Source of the DNA: Bifidobacterium breve
GTDB taxonomy: Bacteria; Actinomycetota; Actinomycetes; S36-B12
Length of the DNA stretch: 34,212 bases
Direction of reading: 5' to 3'
Assembly: GCA_945861925.1 (NCBI GenBank)
Contig: CAMAWO010000009.1
Coordinates: 1 to 34,212, forward strand
Shown here: positions 18,742-26,696 of the stretch, piece by piece
Layout: the number at the start of each line of letters is the position of its first letter
Numbering within the stretch: the stretch's first letter is position 1
The notes under the pieces: generated by a model
Told to the model about the DNA's origin: nothing
Database searches by the model: none
The model's input: only the letters and a program-made list of their open reading frames with translations
Made by a program: the position numbers and the translations under genes

Positions 18742-19116
18742 CCGGTTCAGCGACTCAGTGACCACGCCGGCATCGATGGGTTCGACGATGGTGGCCGAAT
18801 CGAGGCCTCGGCGAGCGCGCTCCGCAACCCTGCGGGCGCCGATCGTATTCCCCCGAGCATCGTGGGTGAGGGCTGCGCCCCACTGCGCCAGGGCCTGCCA
18901 GAGCGCCCGCTCTGTTTGGGGAGCGCATCTCCAGCGCTGCTCGAAGACCTCGTGAGCGTGGAAGGGCAGGTCCTGCTCGACGTAGTCGAGGGCCTCCAGC
19001 CAGGCTTGGGATGCCGAGACGACCGTGCGGTCGGGCACGCTCGGATACGCATTGCCGGGATCGGTGCCACGCCCAAGTGGCCGGCCGTATCTGTCACGCG
19101 GCCGCCCTAGGTTCAT
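18721..19116 (-). CDS. DUF309 domain-containing protein
   Basis: 'ALDYVEQDLPFHAHEVFEQRWRCAPQTERALWQALAQWGAALTH' matches the DUF309 core HEVFE...W. Tail-to-tail overlap with the protease gene. Confidence 0.82.
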   Translation of the reverse strand: MNLGRPRDRYGRPLGRGTDPGNAYPSVPDRTVVSASQAWLEALDYVEQDLPFHAHEVFEQRWRCAPQTERALWQALAQWGAALTHDARGNTIGARRVAERARRGLDSATIVEPIDAGVVTESLNRLLADIA

Positions 19117-19132
19117 ATGTTCACGGGGTCGG

Positions 19133-20047
19133 TCACGAACGAGTGCGCTCGTTCAGCCACCCAATGATGAGGGCGCTCACGTCGTCCGGCGCCTCCTCCT
19201 GGGGGAAGTGGCCCGTCTGAAGTGCTGCAAATTGGTATGAACCTGCGACATACCCACCGCTCCCACGGCAACTCGCACTCAGCACCATCGGATCGAGCGC
19301 CCCGTGTATGTGCAGCACATCGGTGGTGATGGGCGCTGACATCGTCGACATGAACCGCAGTCCATCGCTGCGCCAGAAGGAACGAACGGCCCACCGGTGG
19401 TACTCAATCGCAGTATGAGCTGTTGGCCACCGCATGAACGCGGAACGGTAGACCTCGCCCTCGGCGTCGATCCAGTCGGTCGACCCCGACCAGCGTCGCA
19501 TGAGGTCCTCGACACGTTGACCCTCATGACGACGGAGCGACCGCTCTGGAATGAGGGGCATCTGGAAGTCGAGCAGATAGCCGAGCGTGGTCCACTGTCC
19601 TGCCCGCAGCAGGTTGCTGCGCATGGCCCTCGGATGGGGCATTGAGATTGGGACGATTCCGAGGACGGCATCAGGTTCGAGCACCCCCATAGCCCAGGCG
19701 CCGAACGCTCCCCAACCGTGTCCGATGACATACGCCGACGAGACGCCGAGACTGCGAAGCACACCGGCAGCATCTGCTGTCTGAGTCGCCGGGTCGTAGC
19801 CGTTCGGAGGGTGGTCGGAGCCACCGTAGCCGCGTAGGTCCATGGCGATGGCCCGGTAGCCCGCGTCAGCGAGTGCGGTGAGTTGGCTGCGCCAGGTCCA
19901 CCAGAAGGTCGGGAACCCGTGCAGCAGCAGACACGCAGGTCCCTCGCCGACTTCGACCACATGGAATCGCGCTCCGTTGGCGGAGACTTGGCGATGAGTC
20001 CACGGGCCGGGGGCCTCAATGACCCGATCAGGATCGACCAAGGGCAC
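19133..20047 (-). CDS. Alpha/beta hydrolase (epoxide hydrolase-like, EphE position)
   Basis: 'LLLHGFPTFWWTWRSQLTALADAGYRAIAMDLRGYGGSDHPP', 'VIGHGWGAFGAWAMG', 'ALQTGHFPQEEAPDDVSALIIGWL'. Confidence 0.88.
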   Translation of the reverse strand: MPLVDPDRVIEAPGPWTHRQVSANGARFHVVEVGEGPACLLLHGFPTFWWTWRSQLTALADAGYRAIAMDLRGYGGSDHPPNGYDPATQTADAAGVLRSLGVSSAYVIGHGWGAFGAWAMGVLEPDAVLGIVPISMPHPRAMRSNLLRAGQWTTLGYLLDFQMPLIPERSLRRHEGQRVEDLMRRWSGSTDWIDAEGEVYRSAFMRWPTAHTAIEYHRWAVRSFWRSDGLRFMSTMSAPITTDVLHIHGALDPMVLSASCRGSGGYVAGSYQFAALQTGHFPQEEAPDDVSALIIGWLNERTRS

Positions 20048-20050
20048 GGG

Positions 20051-20449
20051 CTACCGACCCGGTTGCTCGGCTGACGCGATGGTGTTCCGCGTCTTGGCCA
20101 ACTCGCTCAGTGCCAGTTTGGGCGCCCGAATCTGCTGCGCCTGATTGCGCGCGAGGAGGCCGGAGACGACGGCGGTGATGAGGAGGAGGAGGCTCACGAT
20201 TCCGAAACCCGCCCAAGTCGGCAGCCCCATGGCCACGAAGGCGTATGCGAGGGTGACGAGCAGGAAGATCCCGAACAGCGATAGGCAGACGAGTGCGAGC
20301 ACTGCGAAGACACCGGCCCGTGAAACGGCCTTGCTCGTCGCGGTGAGTTCAGCCTGAGTCAGCGCGATCTGAGCGCGCACCAGCTTTTGTGCGTCGGACA
20401 CCGTCTTGCGGACAAGGTCCGCGATGCTGGGTTCCCGTGCGGCAGCCAT
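20051..20449 (-). CDS. Phage holin family / putative actinobacterial holin-X-like membrane protein
   Basis: 'SIADLVRKTVSDAQKLVRAQIALTQAELTATSKA' followed by two hydrophobic segments. Confidence 0.75.
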   Translation of the reverse strand: MAAAREPSIADLVRKTVSDAQKLVRAQIALTQAELTATSKAVSRAGVFAVLALVCLSLFGIFLLVTLAYAFVAMGLPTWAGFGIVSLLLLITAVVSGLLARNQAQQIRAPKLALSELAKTRNTIASAEQPGR

Positions 20450-20458
20450 GGTCAGAGG

Positions 20459-21655
20459 CTAGCGTCTTCGCAGTCGCAAGGCGATTGCCGCGAGGACTGC
20501 CGCGAGGAACGAGGCGGCAAGGACCGCCGTTTTTGCCTCCGCGACGGTATCCGGTTGGCCCGGGAAGGCCAGCTCGGTGATGAGGAGTGACACCGTGAAC
20601 CCGATGCCGGCGAGCACACCGACCGCCCCAATGTCGGCCCACCGAATGGCCTTCGGCAGTGAGGCTCGGGTGAAGCGAGCGACGAGATAGGTGGTGCAAA
20701 CGATCCCAAGCGGCTTGCCCACGACGAGTCCGAGGATGATCCCGATAGCCACGGGTGCAGTGAGCGCCTCGACAAGCCCGATCGAGCGCAGGTCGACCCC
20801 GGCGGCGAAGAAGGCGAAGAGTGGGACGCACAGGGCGGCGCTCCACGGGTGGACCCGGCGGGCAACCCGATCAGCTGGAGGGTGAGTCTCTCCGGGGTCG
20901 GAGCGAACCCGGGTGAGGAGGCCGAGCACGACTCCGGCGACGGTCGCATGGACCCCGCTCTCGTGCATCGCATACCAGGCGATGAGCGCGAGTGGCACGT
21001 AGATCCACGCAGACCTGAGCCGGCGCCGCTGGGCGAGCGCGTAGCCGATGAAGCAGATGATGGCAAGGGTGAACCAGGCCAGCTCGAAGTGCGTGGAGTA
21101 GAAGATTGCGATGACGGTGATCGCGCCTAGGTCGTCGACGACGGCCAGGGTGAGGAGGAACGCGCGCAGGGCAATGGGTAGGCGCCGACCGATAACGGCG
21201 AGAACTGCGAGGGCGAAGGCGATGTCGGTTGCCATCGGAATTCCCCAGCCGGAGGGCGCGCCGCCCACCATCGACGTGTTCACGGCGGCGAAGATGAGTG
21301 CGGGTACGAGCATGCCCCCCAGTGCCGCCGCGATTGGCACGACGGCCCGAGACGGCTTCGAGAGCGACCCGACGACGAGCTCATGCTTGAGTTCGAGGCC
21401 GACGACAAGGAAGAAGACCGATAGCAGGCCGTCGGCCGCCCAGGCCCCCAGGGGAAGCTGCAGTCCCACGCTCGCAGGCCCAACGGGCAGTGCGACCAGC
21501 GCGGCGTAGGAGTCGGCCCAGGGGGAGTTCGCCCAGACGAGGGCGAGGGTTGCGGCGATGAGGAGCAGGCCTCCACCCACAGTTTCGTCGCGAAGTTGAC
21601 CGACAAGCCAGCCACGCTCGCGCCGGCTGGGGCGGATGAAGGCAGGCTCACTCAT
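20459..21655 (-). CDS. nhaA: Na+/H+ antiporter NhaA
   Basis: 'ETVGGGLLLIAATLALVWANSPWADSY', 'LPLGAWAADGLLSVFFLVVGLELKHELVVGSL', 'GWGIPMATDIAFALAVLAVIGRRLP', 'LTLAVVDDLGAI'. Confidence 0.95.
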   Translation of the reverse strand: MSEPAFIRPSRRERGWLVGQLRDETVGGGLLLIAATLALVWANSPWADSYAALVALPVGPASVGLQLPLGAWAADGLLSVFFLVVGLELKHELVVGSLSKPSRAVVPIAAALGGMLVPALIFAAVNTSMVGGAPSGWGIPMATDIAFALAVLAVIGRRLPIALRAFLLTLAVVDDLGAITVIAIFYSTHFELAWFTLAIICFIGYALAQRRRLRSAWIYVPLALIAWYAMHESGVHATVAGVVLGLLTRVRSDPGETHPPADRVARRVHPWSAALCVPLFAFFAAGVDLRSIGLVEALTAPVAIGIILGLVVGKPLGIVCTTYLVARFTRASLPKAIRWADIGAVGVLAGIGFTVSLLITELAFPGQPDTVAEAKTAVLAASFLAAVLAAIALRLRRR

Positions 21656-21684
21656 GTCGCTGCGAGCCTAGCCCGTGGTTCGGC

Positions 21685-23652
21685 TCAGTCGTCGTCGGAA
21701 TTCGCGGCAAGGCCGGCGGAGATGAGGGCCATGACAGCCGGATCCGCGAGGGTCGTGGCATCGCCGACATCGCGCTGCTCAGCGACATCGCGGAGCAGGC
21801 GCCGCATGATCTTGCCCGACCGGGTCTTTGGGAGCTCGGCGACGATGAGAATCTGCCGTGGCTTGGCGATCGGGCCGATCTCTTGGGCGACATGGTCGCG
21901 CAGTTCGCGGCCGATCGAGGAGCGCCCTGATCCGTCATCGGAGGCATTTGACCGAAGGATCACGAAGGCGACAATCCCCTGACCGGTCATGGCATCAGTC
22001 GCGCCGACAACGGCCGCCTCCGCCACCTTCGGGTGCGATACCAGCGCCGACTCGACCTCGGTGGTGGAGATACGGTGCCCTGACACGTTCATGACATCGT
22101 CGACCCGGCCGAGCAGCCAGACTGCTCCGTCGTCGTCGAGTTTCGCACCATCGCCAGCGAAATAGACCCCGGTGAAGTGCTCCCAGTAGCCCTCCACGTA
22201 GCGCTGGGGGTTGCGCCAGATCCCGCGGAGCATCGCGGGCCACGGTTCAGTGAGGACGAGGTAGCCCCCGGCACCGTGGTTGACGGGCGCCGCATTGTCA
22301 TCGACGACATCGGCGCCGATACCCGGCAGGGCTCGCATTGCGGATCCGGGCTTGCAAGCGGTGACTCCGGGCAGGGGAGCGATCATGATGGCGCCTGTTT
22401 CGGTCTGCCACCATGTGTCGACGATCGGGCAGCGGTTGCCGCCGATCACCTCGCGGTACCACATCCAGGCCTCCGGGTTGATGGGCTCGCCCACGGATCC
22501 GAGAAGGCGCAGGGACGAAAGGTCCTTGCCCTGCGGCAGGTGGTCGCCCCACTTCATGAAGGTCCGAATCGCTGTGGGCGCGGTGTAGAGAATGGTCACG
22601 CCGTGGCGCTCGACGATGTCCCACCAACGGTCCTGGGTCGGGGTATCGGGCGTGCCCTCGTAGATGACCTGGGTCACGCGGTTGGACAGCGGGCCGTAGA
22701 CGACGTAGGAGTGCCCGGTGACCCAGCCGATGTCTGCGGTGCACCAGTAGACGTCGGTCTCCGGCTTGAGGTCAAAAACCGCGTGGTGGGTGTACGAGAC
22801 CTGTGTGAGGTATCCGCCGGTCGTGTGGAGGATCCCCTTCGGGGTTCCGGTTGTGCCGGAGGTGTAGAGAATGAAGAGCGGGTGCTCACTGTCGAACGCC
22901 TGGTAAGCGTGGGTTTCGGGCTGGCGGTCGACGATGTCGTGCCACCAGACATCGCGGCCTTCGTGCCACTCGACATCAATGCCGGTGCGCTTCACGACAA
23001 GCACGTTCGTAACCGTCGGGGTTTTCGTGACGGCCTCATCAACCGCGGGCTTGAGTGGGAGGATCGCGCCTCGACGGTGCTGGCCGTCAGCGGTGATGAC
23101 GAGTTTGGCCTCAGCGTCGTTGATTCGGCTCTCGAGAGCGGTCGCGGCGAATCCCCCGAAGACGACGGAGTGAGGCGCGCCGATGCGGGCGCAGGCGAGC
23201 ATCGCGACGACTGCTTCGGGGATAAGTGGCATATAGATGGCGATTCGATCGCCCGTGTTGATCCCGAGTTCGATGAGCGCATTCGCGGCCTGGCAGACGT
23301 CCTTCTGCAATTGCGCGTATGTGACGTCGCGACGATCACCGAGCTCGCCCTCGAAGCGAATCGCGACCTGATCCCCATAGCCGGCCTCGACATGGCGGTC
23401 GACGCAGTTGTAGGCGACGTTGAGGCGTCCGCCGACGAACCACTTCGCGAATGGGGCGTCGGACCAGTCGAGCACCTCGGTGAACGGGGTGTCCCAGGTC
23501 AGGCGTCCGGCCTGTTCGGCCCAGAATCCGAGCCGGTCCTCCGCAGCGATTGCGTACGCGTCCTCCTTGACGTTTGCCTGGGCCGCGAACTCAGGAGTGG
23601 GCGAAAATTCGCGATCCTCGTGCTGGAGGCTGGAAAAGGCGTCAGTGCTCAC
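21685..23652 (-). CDS. acs: Acetyl-CoA synthetase
   Basis: 'LFILYTSGTTGTPKGILHTTGGYL', 'WWQTETGAIMI', 'YFAGDGAKLDDDGAVWLLGRVDDVMNVSGHRISTTEVESALV', 'PKTRSGKIMRRLLRD'. GTG at 23652 (VSTDAFSSL) preferred. Confidence 0.96.
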   Translation of the reverse strand: MSTDAFSSLQHEDREFSPTPEFAAQANVKEDAYAIAAEDRLGFWAEQAGRLTWDTPFTEVLDWSDAPFAKWFVGGRLNVAYNCVDRHVEAGYGDQVAIRFEGELGDRRDVTYAQLQKDVCQAANALIELGINTGDRIAIYMPLIPEAVVAMLACARIGAPHSVVFGGFAATALESRINDAEAKLVITADGQHRRGAILPLKPAVDEAVTKTPTVTNVLVVKRTGIDVEWHEGRDVWWHDIVDRQPETHAYQAFDSEHPLFILYTSGTTGTPKGILHTTGGYLTQVSYTHHAVFDLKPETDVYWCTADIGWVTGHSYVVYGPLSNRVTQVIYEGTPDTPTQDRWWDIVERHGVTILYTAPTAIRTFMKWGDHLPQGKDLSSLRLLGSVGEPINPEAWMWYREVIGGNRCPIVDTWWQTETGAIMIAPLPGVTACKPGSAMRALPGIGADVVDDNAAPVNHGAGGYLVLTEPWPAMLRGIWRNPQRYVEGYWEHFTGVYFAGDGAKLDDDGAVWLLGRVDDVMNVSGHRISTTEVESALVSHPKVAEAAVVGATDAMTGQGIVAFVILRSNASDDGSGRSSIGRELRDHVAQEIGPIAKPRQILIVAELPKTRSGKIMRRLLRDVAEQRDVGDATTLADPAVMALISAGLAANSDDD

Positions 23653-23759
23653 GGTTCTCCCAAAGGCCAGATAGGTGGATCCCTGCATCATGCTGACGTC
23701 AAGGTACAGGGTGCATGTGACTGCCCGGCGAGAATCAGCAAACGTATAGCGTCAGCGTC

Positions 23760-24545
23760 ATGATCGGTCAGCGCTCCACCCGTGACCCCCTCGCCGAACT
23801 AGCCGCGGATCCGCCGACCGCAACCCTCCTCGCGGCTGCGCGCGCCGAAATCGACTCGCTCCTGTGGCGGCGAGATGTTCGAACGCATGCAGCTGCGGTG
23901 GCGACCTCGTCTGCCGAGCGAGGGGCCCGTGATTCCGCTGCGATCGACGGCGCCGACCTCGCGGTGGCCGACGCTTCGCCCATGGGCCGGGTCCTTGATG
24001 CCGCAATGAGGCTCACCGCCGCGATCCCGGGGCAGGTCGAGGTGTTTGCCACCTCGCCGCTGCAGGCGCTCGCGCACCTTCATGCGCTCACCGCCACCGG
24101 CTTCGTGCCGGACGAGGAACTCGGGCGGCCCCGCGCGGCCGAGCGGGCCGATGATCCACTCCACCTCGGCGTCTTGCCCTCGGCGGTCCTTGCTGCCGAG
24201 CGACTGTCGCTGCTGGCGCGCACGCTCACCACCCCGACCGAGGCGCCCGCACTGCTTGTCGCGGCCATTGCCCACGCGGAACTTGCGGTGATACGACCGT
24301 TCACCTGGGGCTCGGGCATGGTTGCGCGGGCTGCCATCCGGCTGGTGATAGCCAGTCGCGGGGTGGATCCATCACTGTTCAGCATCCCGGAGCATGGGAT
24401 GTTCGAGATGGGTCGGCCGGCCTACGTTCGCGCACTGCAGGGGTATTCATCGGGGACCCGTGAGGGCGTGCTCGCCTTCATCGGGTGGCAGGCCACCGCC
24501 TGCGCCCAAGGCGCCACCGCTGTCCCCACCCCGTTTGTCCCATGA
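23760..24545 (+). CDS. Fic/DOC-like fold protein with degenerate catalytic motif (often annotated 'oxidoreductase')
   Basis: Fic-like inhibitory-helix pattern 'RDSAAIDGADLAV' and degenerate Fic motif 'HAELAVIRPFTWGSGMVARAAIRLVIASRGVDPS'. Same position and layout as the actinobacterial family near acs and the HAD gene. Confidence 0.55.
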   Translation: MIGQRSTRDPLAELAADPPTATLLAAARAEIDSLLWRRDVRTHAAAVATSSAERGARDSAAIDGADLAVADASPMGRVLDAAMRLTAAIPGQVEVFATSPLQALAHLHALTATGFVPDEELGRPRAAERADDPLHLGVLPSAVLAAERLSLLARTLTTPTEAPALLVAAIAHAELAVIRPFTWGSGMVARAAIRLVIASRGVDPSLFSIPEHGMFEMGRPAYVRALQGYSSGTREGVLAFIGWQATACAQGATAVPTPFVP

Positions 24546-24677
24546 AATGGGAGATCGAGCAGAATTCCGGCTGATTCCGCTCCGATTCTGCAGGTTGTCC
24601 CAGGCTGGGAGAATCTGCAAAATTCGAACCGAAACGGCTGGGTTTTCTCCGTTTGTCCCATGTAATGGGACAAACGG
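24531..24677. repeat. Composite repeat block bounded by 12-bp perfect inverted repeats, containing two 55-bp units (B1, B2)
   Basis: CCGTTTGTCCCA (24531-24542) ... TGGGACAAACGG (24666-24677). Internal units 24548-24602 and 24606-24660 are each exactly 55 bp with TGGGA...TCCCA ends. Confidence 0.75.
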
Positions 24678-24682
24678 AGAAA
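24644..24682. terminator. Large perfect hairpin between convergent genes (candidate bidirectional terminator)
   Basis: tttctccgtttgtcccat-gta-atgggacaaacggagaaa: perfect 18-bp arms with 3-nt loop. The outer T/A pairs act as a T-run in each direction. Confidence 0.7.
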
Positions 24683-24689
24683 CAGGGGG

Positions 24690-25475
24690 TTAGGCGCGTT
24701 GGGCCTTTCGGCGGGCGTACCAGGCGATCCCGAGTGCGACCGCGCCGAGCGCAACACCTGCCCCGGCGGCCGCAGCGGCCTGCTTTCCATCGATCCCGAC
24801 CCGCATCGCCACCGGCTTTCGGAAATCCATGATCGGCCAATCACGCTCGTTGGCGATTGCGCGAAGGCTGCTGTCGGGATTAACAGCAACGGGGTGGCCG
24901 ACCAAGTCGAGCATCGGCAGATCGGTGTGCGAATCGGTGTAGGCGAAGGACTCGGAAAGGTCGTACCCGTGCTCTGCGGCGAGCGCGCGCATAGCGTCAG
25001 CCTTGCCCTCGCCGTAGGCGTAGAACAGGATTTCACCCGTATAGTGGCCATCCTCGATGGCCACCTGGGTGCCGATCGCAATATCGGCCCCGAGCCGCTC
25101 ACCGATCGGCTCGACGACGTCGGTGCCACTCGACGAAATGATGATGACGTCGCGGCCGGCGGCCTTGTGGAAGGCAATGAGCTCGACGGCCTCCTGATAA
25201 ATCATTGGATCGACGATCTCATCGAGGGTCTCCGCGACGATCTGACGAACCTGGCCGACGTCCCAGCCGGTCACGAGTTTTGACATGTACTCGCGCATCG
25301 ATTCCATCTGTTGGTGGTCGGCGCCCGAGGCGAGGTACACGAACTGTGCGTACGCGCTGCGCACGACATCGCCCCGCCCGATGAGCCCACCCTTGTACAG
25401 CGGCTTTGCGAACGCGAAAGAACTCGACTTCGCAAGGATCGTCTTGTCGAGGTCGAAGAAGGCTGCTGATCCCAT
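24690..25475 (-). CDS. HAD-IB family phosphatase (SerB-like)
   Basis: 'AAFFDLDKTILAKSSSFAFAKPLY', 'VIIISSSGTDVVEPIGERLGADIAIGTQV', 'AYTDSHTDLPMLDLVGHPVAVNPDSSLRAIA'. Confidence 0.92.
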   Translation of the reverse strand: MGSAAFFDLDKTILAKSSSFAFAKPLYKGGLIGRGDVVRSAYAQFVYLASGADHQQMESMREYMSKLVTGWDVGQVRQIVAETLDEIVDPMIYQEAVELIAFHKAAGRDVIIISSSGTDVVEPIGERLGADIAIGTQVAIEDGHYTGEILFYAYGEGKADAMRALAAEHGYDLSESFAYTDSHTDLPMLDLVGHPVAVNPDSSLRAIANERDWPIMDFRKPVAMRVGIDGKQAAAAAGAGVALGAVALGIAWYARRKAQRA

Positions 25476-25518
25476 TCATGGACGGTAGCCCCTGCCCGAG
25501 CCGGGCTCAAGCTGGGAT

Positions 25519-25527
25519 TTATCCACA
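25519..25527 (+). promoter_or_regulatory. Consensus DnaA box TTATCCACA upstream of ssd
   Basis: Exact TTATCCACA at 25519-25527, in the divergent region between the HAD gene (-) and the septum-site gene (+). Confidence 0.5.
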
Positions 25528-25601
25528 GGATCGCGGGGGCCCGTCCACAACGGTGGACGGTGCCTTGCCGTAGATGCTCGCACCGAAGGATGCTGCGCTG
25601 C

Positions 25602-26696
25602 ATGGAGCGAGGAATTGAAGGCTTTGGACGGCGACCGGTGCTCATCACGACGGATCACGCGCTGATCGAGCAGGTGTTGCGCATGGCGGCCGCGGTTGCA
25701 GTGGACATTGACGTTCATGCCGATCTCGAGGATGTCCGGCCCGGTTGGGCGTCGGCGCCGCTCATCATGGTGGGCGCCGACCTTGCCGGGGCGCTCGCAG
25801 ATGACCGACCTTCGAGGCGTTCGAATGTGGTGCTTGTGGGCGCGGGGCCCCTCGATGAGGGGGGCGCGACCGACGCGATCTGGCGCGATGCCGTGGCGCT
25901 AGGTGCCGAGCACGTGGTGCAGTTGCCCGACGGCGGTGGCTGGCTGATTCAGCGGCTCGGCGAATCAGTCGACGGTCCGTCGCGCGGCGGCTTCATCACT
26001 GCCGTCACCAGTGCCTCGGGCGGCTCTGGAGTCTCGACCCTCGCCGGCAGCCTCGCCCTCACCGCCCAATCCCTGAGCGGCCGGGTACTCCTCATTGACG
26101 GCGATACCAATGGCGGAGGACTTGATCTCCTTGTCGGTGCCGAGGAGGCCTCGGGGATCCGTTGGCCCGACCTCGCCGAAGCCGCCGGACGGCTCAGTGC
26201 GACCACCCTCGACTACGCCCTCCCGCACCCCGGTGGAGTGGCGCTCCTGTCACATGGCCGCGCCGGTGCGATGAACGTCCCTGCCGATGCGTTCGCCTCG
26301 GTCCTCGCCGCGGGCGTGCGCGGGTACGAGCAGGTCTTCATCGATGTCCCGCGCTCGACCTGGGCCGTGGCTCCCGAGATGCTTGACCGAGCTGACCGCG
26401 TGATCCTCCTTGTCCCCGGGCGAGTCCGCGGGATTGCGGCAGCTGCGGCAGCCCTGCCTTGGCTTCGATCCATTACCAAGGAACTCAGCGTTGTCGTGCG
26501 CGCCACGTCGCGCGGGGTCGCTGCACGGGAGGTGGAGCGCGTCCTGGGCCTTGCCGCCCTTCGCGTGGTGCCCGAGCAACTGCAACTCGCGACGCGGGAG
26601 GATCGAGGTGAGCCCCTTCTTTCGAATGACGCATATGCAAGGGCAGTTCGCACGATACTCGCCGACGCCGTTTGCGAGAAGGTGTCCGCAGCATGA
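25602..26696 (+). CDS. ssd: Septum-site-determining/CpaE-like protein (deviant MinD family, Tad locus)
   Basis: 'GGFITAVTSASGGSGVSTLAGSLALTAQSLSGRVLLIDGDTNGGGLDLLVGAEEASGIRWPDLAEAAGRLS', located directly upstream of the TadA ATPase. Confidence 0.85.
   Translation: MERGIEGFGRRPVLITTDHALIEQVLRMAAAVAVDIDVHADLEDVRPGWASAPLIMVGADLAGALADDRPSRRSNVVLVGAGPLDEGGATDAIWRDAVALGAEHVVQLPDGGGWLIQRLGESVDGPSRGGFITAVTSASGGSGVSTLAGSLALTAQSLSGRVLLIDGDTNGGGLDLLVGAEEASGIRWPDLAEAAGRLSATTLDYALPHPGGVALLSHGRAGAMNVPADAFASVLAAGVRGYEQVFIDVPRSTWAVAPEMLDRADRVILLVPGRVRGIAAAAAALPWLRSITKELSVVVRATSRGVAAREVERVLGLAALRVVPEQLQLATREDRGEPLLSNDAYARAVRTILADAVCEKVSAA

Noticed and set aside
20051-20449. Holin-like gene as evidence of a prophage
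   Set aside because: A small membrane protein family conserved in this core block; no phage structural, integrase or lysis genes nearby.
23653-23759. Possible leaderless promoter (TATAGC, 23743-23751 region) for the Fic-like gene
   Set aside because: Only a weak -10-like hexamer close to the ATG and no supportable -35; cannot be claimed without TSS data.
22177-23763. 528-aa ORF fully antisense to acs
   Set aside because: Acs on the other strand is unambiguous by motifs. The antisense translation has no recognisable domain, and long antisense ORFs are expected in high-GC coding DNA.
24531-24677. CRISPR array interpretation of the repeated 55-bp units
   Set aside because: Units are adjacent with 3-5 bp between them, diverged (about 64-80% identical) and palindromic. 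There are no spacers of regular size and no cas genes.
24422-25177. 251-aa minus-strand ORF spanning the repeat block
   Set aside because: Overlaps the HAD gene in another frame and runs through non-coding repeats; no domain.
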